NCBI GenBank assembly: GCA_947585525.1
Contig: CANPXA010000090.1
Span: 1 to 7,093, forward strand
Direction: 5' to 3'
Source of the DNA: an uncultured Akkermansia sp.
GTDB taxonomy: Bacteria; Verrucomicrobiota; Verrucomicrobiia; Verrucomicrobiales; Akkermansiaceae
Length of the DNA: 7,093 nucleotides
Both the position numbers and the translations under genes were made by a program. Positions 5,341 through 7,093 of this stretch are shown piece by piece. Each line of letters starts with the position of its first letter. Position 1 is the first letter of the stretch. A model generated the notes under the pieces. The model saw only the letters and a list, made by a program, of their open reading frames with translations. It was not told where the DNA came from and ran no database searches.

Positions 5341-6219
5341 TCAACTCTCCAACGTTGCGAAGTCCAAACCGATATCGAGTGAGGGTGCAGAGTGGGTGAG
5401 GCAGCCAAAACTCATGAAATCCACTCCGCTCTCAGCCGCTGCCGGAGCCGTCTCGAGTGTGAGTCCGCCGCTGGCCTCAAAGTAGGGCTTTGCCTGCGTC
5501 CCTCGCATCTCCACGGCCTGCCGCATCTGCTCCGAACTCATGTTATCCAGGAGGATGTAGTCCACCCCTTCAAGCTGAAGGAAGGCATTCACCTGTTCAA
5601 GGTTATCCGCCTCCAGCTCCACCTCTACCCCGGGGCGTTCTGTTTTAAGACGGCGGATGCAATCCTGCAAGTGGGCTGTGTTGCCGTTTGTCATGAGATG
5701 GTTGTCCTTGACCATGGCGCGATCGTAGAGACCCATCCGGTGATTCATACCTCCGCCGTGAACTACCGCCGCTTTCTCGAGCAACCTGTATCCCGGCGTG
5801 GTCTTGCGTGTATCCAGCAATTTGCAGTTGGTATGCTCAATGGCTTGCACGTACCAGCGCGTCATGGTTGCTATTCCCGAGAGACGCTGGATGAAATTCA
5901 GTGCCGTTCGTTCTGCCCCAAGTATGCTGCGCGCACTTCCCTCGATGATCATGATCACCGCCTCGGGGGAAACCTCTACACCATCACCCAGTTGCACATC
6001 CACCTTCAGCGACCCGTCCACCGTCCGAAAGACTTCCGCCGCCACCTCTACCCCTGATATGACTCCACGCGTCCTGGGTCTCATCAATGCCCTCGCCCGT
6101 AATCCCTCCGGTACAAAGTACTGTGACGTCACATCTCCACTGCCGAAATCTTCCTGCAGTGCCATGTGTATCAACTCCTGCCTGTTATCGCTCACCCCTG
6201 TCATTTGCATGTTGTTCAT
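5341..6219 (-). CDS. nadC: Nicotinate-nucleotide pyrophosphorylase (carboxylating), quinolinate phosphoribosyltransferase
   Basis: NadC converts quinolinate and phosphoribosyl pyrophosphate to nicotinate mononucleotide, CO2 and pyrophosphate in de novo NAD synthesis. The 292 residues match the family along their length: EDFGSGDVTSQY (23-34) and an N-terminal strand domain to about 100, then GAERTALNFIQRLSGIATMT (101-120), LDTRKTTPGYRLLEKAAV (135-152), GGGMNHRMGLYDRAMVKDNH (155-174), EVELEADNL (199-207), YILLDNM (221-227), EASGG (248-252) and SFGCLTHS (270-277). The substrate-contacting Arg, Lys and His residues in these blocks are present. nadA and nadB are not in the window. Starts at 6219, 6210 and 6204 are all in frame; 6219 is used because a -10 element lies just upstream, but it leaves a leader of only about 8 nt and no ribosome site, so one of the later ATGs is possible. 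dprA follows with no gap. Confidence 0.96.
   Translation of the reverse strand: MNNMQMTGVSDNRQELIHMALQEDFGSGDVTSQYFVPEGLRARALMRPRTRGVISGVEVAAEVFRTVDGSLKVDVQLGDGVEVSPEAVIMIIEGSARSILGAERTALNFIQRLSGIATMTRWYVQAIEHTNCKLLDTRKTTPGYRLLEKAAVVHGGGMNHRMGLYDRAMVKDNHLMTNGNTAHLQDCIRRLKTERPGVEVELEADNLEQVNAFLQLEGVDYILLDNMSSEQMRQAVEMRGTQAKPYFEASGGLTLETAPAAAESGVDFMSFGCLTHSAPSLDIGLDFATLES
5347..5350 (-). promoter_or_regulatory. Shine-Dalgarno site for dprA inside the end of nadC
   Basis: On the minus strand GGAG sits 6 nt before the ATG at 5340 and lies within the last codons of nadC. It supports that ATG over the one six bases downstream, and it is one of the few recognisable ribosome sites in the window. Placement inside nadC suggests that dprA translation depends on, or is boosted by, nadC translation. 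Confidence 0.6.
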
Positions 6220-6233
6220 TCTACAAGATACAA

Positions 6234-6239
6234 ATTATA
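6234..6239 (-). promoter_or_regulatory. -10 element for nadC
   Basis: On the minus strand a perfect TATAAT occupies 6234-6239, predicting transcription from about 6227, 8 nt before the nadC ATG at 6219. No good -35 is found at 16-18 nt; the expected place lies inside one arm of the hairpin. TTGACA at 6240-6245 is directly next to the -10 and wrongly spaced to act with it. Confidence 0.4.
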
Positions 6240-6253
6240 TGTCAAGGATGGTC

Positions 6254-6282
6254 TGGCAAACGCATTGAAAATGCGTTTGCTA
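6254..6282. repeat. Strong inverted repeat (13-bp stem, GAA loop) between nadC and ffh
   Basis: Arms 6256-6266 (GCAAACGCATT) and 6270-6280 (AATGCGTTTGC) pair perfectly over 11 bp around a 3-nt loop. One G-T and one T-A pair extend the stem to 13. It lies between divergent genes, so it ends neither of them, and there is no T-run. It overlaps the expected -35 position of the nadC promoter, so an operator or a structured DNA site is a reasonable reading. The 3' arm runs directly into the AT-rich motif at 6279-6296, so hairpin and motif may form one intergenic repeat unit. Confidence 0.65.
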
Positions 6283-6296
6283 TTTACGATTTGCAA
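6279..6296 (+). repeat. Intergenic AT-rich motif, copy 2 (relative at 649-666)
   Basis: GCTATTTACGATTTGCAA shares 14 of 18 positions with 649-666 and abuts the hairpin. Within it TTTGC recurs just after the hairpin arm that also ends TTTGC, giving a short direct repeat flanking TATTTACGA. The first copy has no such hairpin beside it. Confidence 0.3.
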
Positions 6297-6468
6297 GGGA
6301 GAAGCAGAATTTTCGGGAACGCAGGTGCGTTGACAGAAGGAAAGCGTCCGGAGTTACGCCATGCCGGGTTCACTGCTTTGATTTCGTCGGACGATCGACA
6401 AAACTGTCGGCCGTTTTATTGTCAGCTCCCGGCAAACGAAATTTCTCATGCGTTCACCTTGCCGTTGC

Positions 6469-6497
6469 TTGACAAATTGCCTGTGTTCTGGTAGTTT
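6469..6497 (+). promoter_or_regulatory. Promoter for ffh, positioned for a leaderless transcript
   Basis: A perfect TTGACA (6469-6474) is followed by a 17-nt spacer and TAGTTT (6492-6497, 3 of 6 matches to -10). Transcription would start about 6503-6505, which is the ffh ATG at 6504. The -35 is consensus but the -10 is weak, so confidence is moderate. Confidence 0.45.
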
Positions 6498-6503
6498 TCT
6501 GGC

Positions 6504-7093
6504 ATGTTTTCGCTCCTTACTGACAAGCTCGATGATGCGTTCCGACGTCTGCGAGGTCAAAGCAAAATCAGCGAGAGCAACATCACGGATGCCCTTCGCG
6601 ATATTCGCATGGCGTTGCTGGAGGCGGATGTCGATTATGCGGTTGCCCGCGAGTTCATCGCTCACGTGAAGGAGCGCGCTTTAGGGGAATCGGTGTTGAA
6701 ATCGGTTAAGCCGGGCGAGCAGTTTGTCAAAATTTTCCGTGATGAGTTGGCGGATTTGTTGGGCAATGAGGAAGCTCCTCTCGACCTCACGCCTCCCGCG
6801 CGCATCCTCGTGGTCGGACTCAACGGAGCCGGCAAGACGACGACCTGTGCCAAACTGGCTCTGCGCCTCTCCCAGGAGGGACACAAGCCGATACTCATCG
6901 CATGCGACCTCATTCGTCCCGCCGCCGTTGACCAGCTGGTTCGTCTGGGCGAACAAATCGGCATTCCCGTACTCTGCCCGACGGAGGGAGAAAAGGACGC
7001 CGTACGTGCAGCGAAAAATGCCCTGAAAAAAGCTGATGAAATAGAACACGATGTACTCATCATCGATACGGCAGGACGGCAGGAGGTCGATTC
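6504..7093 (+). CDS. ffh: Signal recognition particle GTPase Ffh (SRP54), 3' end cut off by the window
   Basis: Ffh binds the SRP RNA and signal sequences of nascent membrane proteins and docks with FtsY at the membrane. The 196 visible codons cover the N domain (1-95, starting MFSLLTDKLDDAFRRLRGQS, with ITDALRDIRMALLEADVDYAV) and the first part of the GTPase domain: P-loop GLNGAGKTTT (105-114), CDLIRPAAVDQL (134-145), and DTAGR (188-192), with the last codon cut. The later G-domain motifs and the methionine-rich M domain lie beyond the window. The P-loop has Ala where many family members have Ser. The N-domain wording and CDxxRPAA favour Ffh over FtsY, which would carry an acidic N-terminal extension. 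ATG 6504 is chosen because it starts exactly at the family N-terminus. No Shine-Dalgarno precedes it, consistent with leaderless or SD-independent translation. Confidence 0.95.
   Translation, partial: MFSLLTDKLDDAFRRLRGQSKISESNITDALRDIRMALLEADVDYAVAREFIAHVKERALGESVLKSVKPGEQFVKIFRDELADLLGNEEAPLDLTPPARILVVGLNGAGKTTTCAKLALRLSQEGHKPILIACDLIRPAAVDQLVRLGEQIGIPVLCPTEGEKDAVRAAKNALKKADEIEHDVLIIDTAGRQEVD

Larger units (their letters stand above)
6220..6503. other. Divergent control region between nadC and ffh
   Basis: These 284 bases contain, from left to right, the nadC -10 element, a strong hairpin (6254-6282), the AT-rich motif shared with 649-666, and about 170 bases with no recognised feature before the ffh promoter. 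I looked for an SRP RNA gene because ffh is adjacent; a GGAAGGAAG-like core with the right flanks is not present. No convincing small ORF was found. Confidence 0.5.

Noticed and set aside
5392..6057. 221-codon plus-strand frame opposite nadC
   Set aside because: nadC on the minus strand is unmistakable over the same bases; this frame is a by-product of its codon use.
6301..6410. Possible SRP RNA gene next to ffh, prompted by AGAAGGAAAG at about 6335-6344
   Set aside because: The conserved SRP helix 8 core (tetraloop flanked by the paired CAGG and AGCAG-type segments) is not present.
6354..6665. 103-codon minus-strand frame overlapping the ffh start
   Set aside because: Most of it is antisense to the conserved ffh N domain, and the part in the spacer has no ribosome site.
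1..7093. CRISPR array, tRNA, rRNA or insertion sequence
   Set aside because: No regularly spaced repeats, cloverleaf, rRNA-like stretch or transposase with terminal inverted repeats was seen on reading both strands.

Overview
The window looks like chromosomal DNA of a Gram-negative-type bacterium. Its gene content (a DUF2851 protein, a STAS-domain protein, DprA, NadC, the SRP GTPase Ffh), middling GC and mostly weak ribosome-binding sites fit Verrucomicrobiota, possibly an Akkermansia-like lineage. That placement is an inference from gene types and style; no rRNA or marker comparison was possible.

Layout, left to right. (1) Bases 1-503, minus strand: the N-terminal 167 codons of an unrecognised membrane-anchored protein, with a good promoter just upstream. 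(2) Bases 504-820: a spacer with that promoter, a short AT-rich motif that has a relative near 6280, and a possible 39-codon ORF that runs into the next gene. (3) Bases 821-2780, plus strand: a two-gene unit, a STAS-domain protein with a helical tail followed by an overlapping DUF2851 gene. (4) Bases 2781-4199, plus strand: a spacer with a near-consensus promoter, a 51-codon ORF and a tyrosine recombinase with an extended N-terminus. No att sites or cargo genes are visible. (5) Bases 4243-6219, minus strand: a nadC-dprA unit in which the nadC stop codon directly abuts the dprA start. The recombinase and dprA converge on a 43-bp gap holding a perfect 12-bp palindrome. (6) Bases 6220-6503: a divergent control region with a strong 13-bp hairpin, a -10 element for nadC and a promoter for ffh placed so that the ffh mRNA could be leaderless. 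(7) Bases 6504-7093, plus strand: the first 196 codons of ffh, cut by the window end.

Functionally, most of the window is housekeeping: NAD synthesis (NadC), handling of incoming single-stranded DNA (DprA) and membrane targeting (Ffh). The least understood parts are the STAS-DUF2851 pair, the recombinase with its small upstream ORF, and the hairpin between nadC and ffh. I see no CRISPR array, tRNA, rRNA, recognisable insertion sequence or defence island. I do not see a clear novel multi-gene system; the findings are modest leads.
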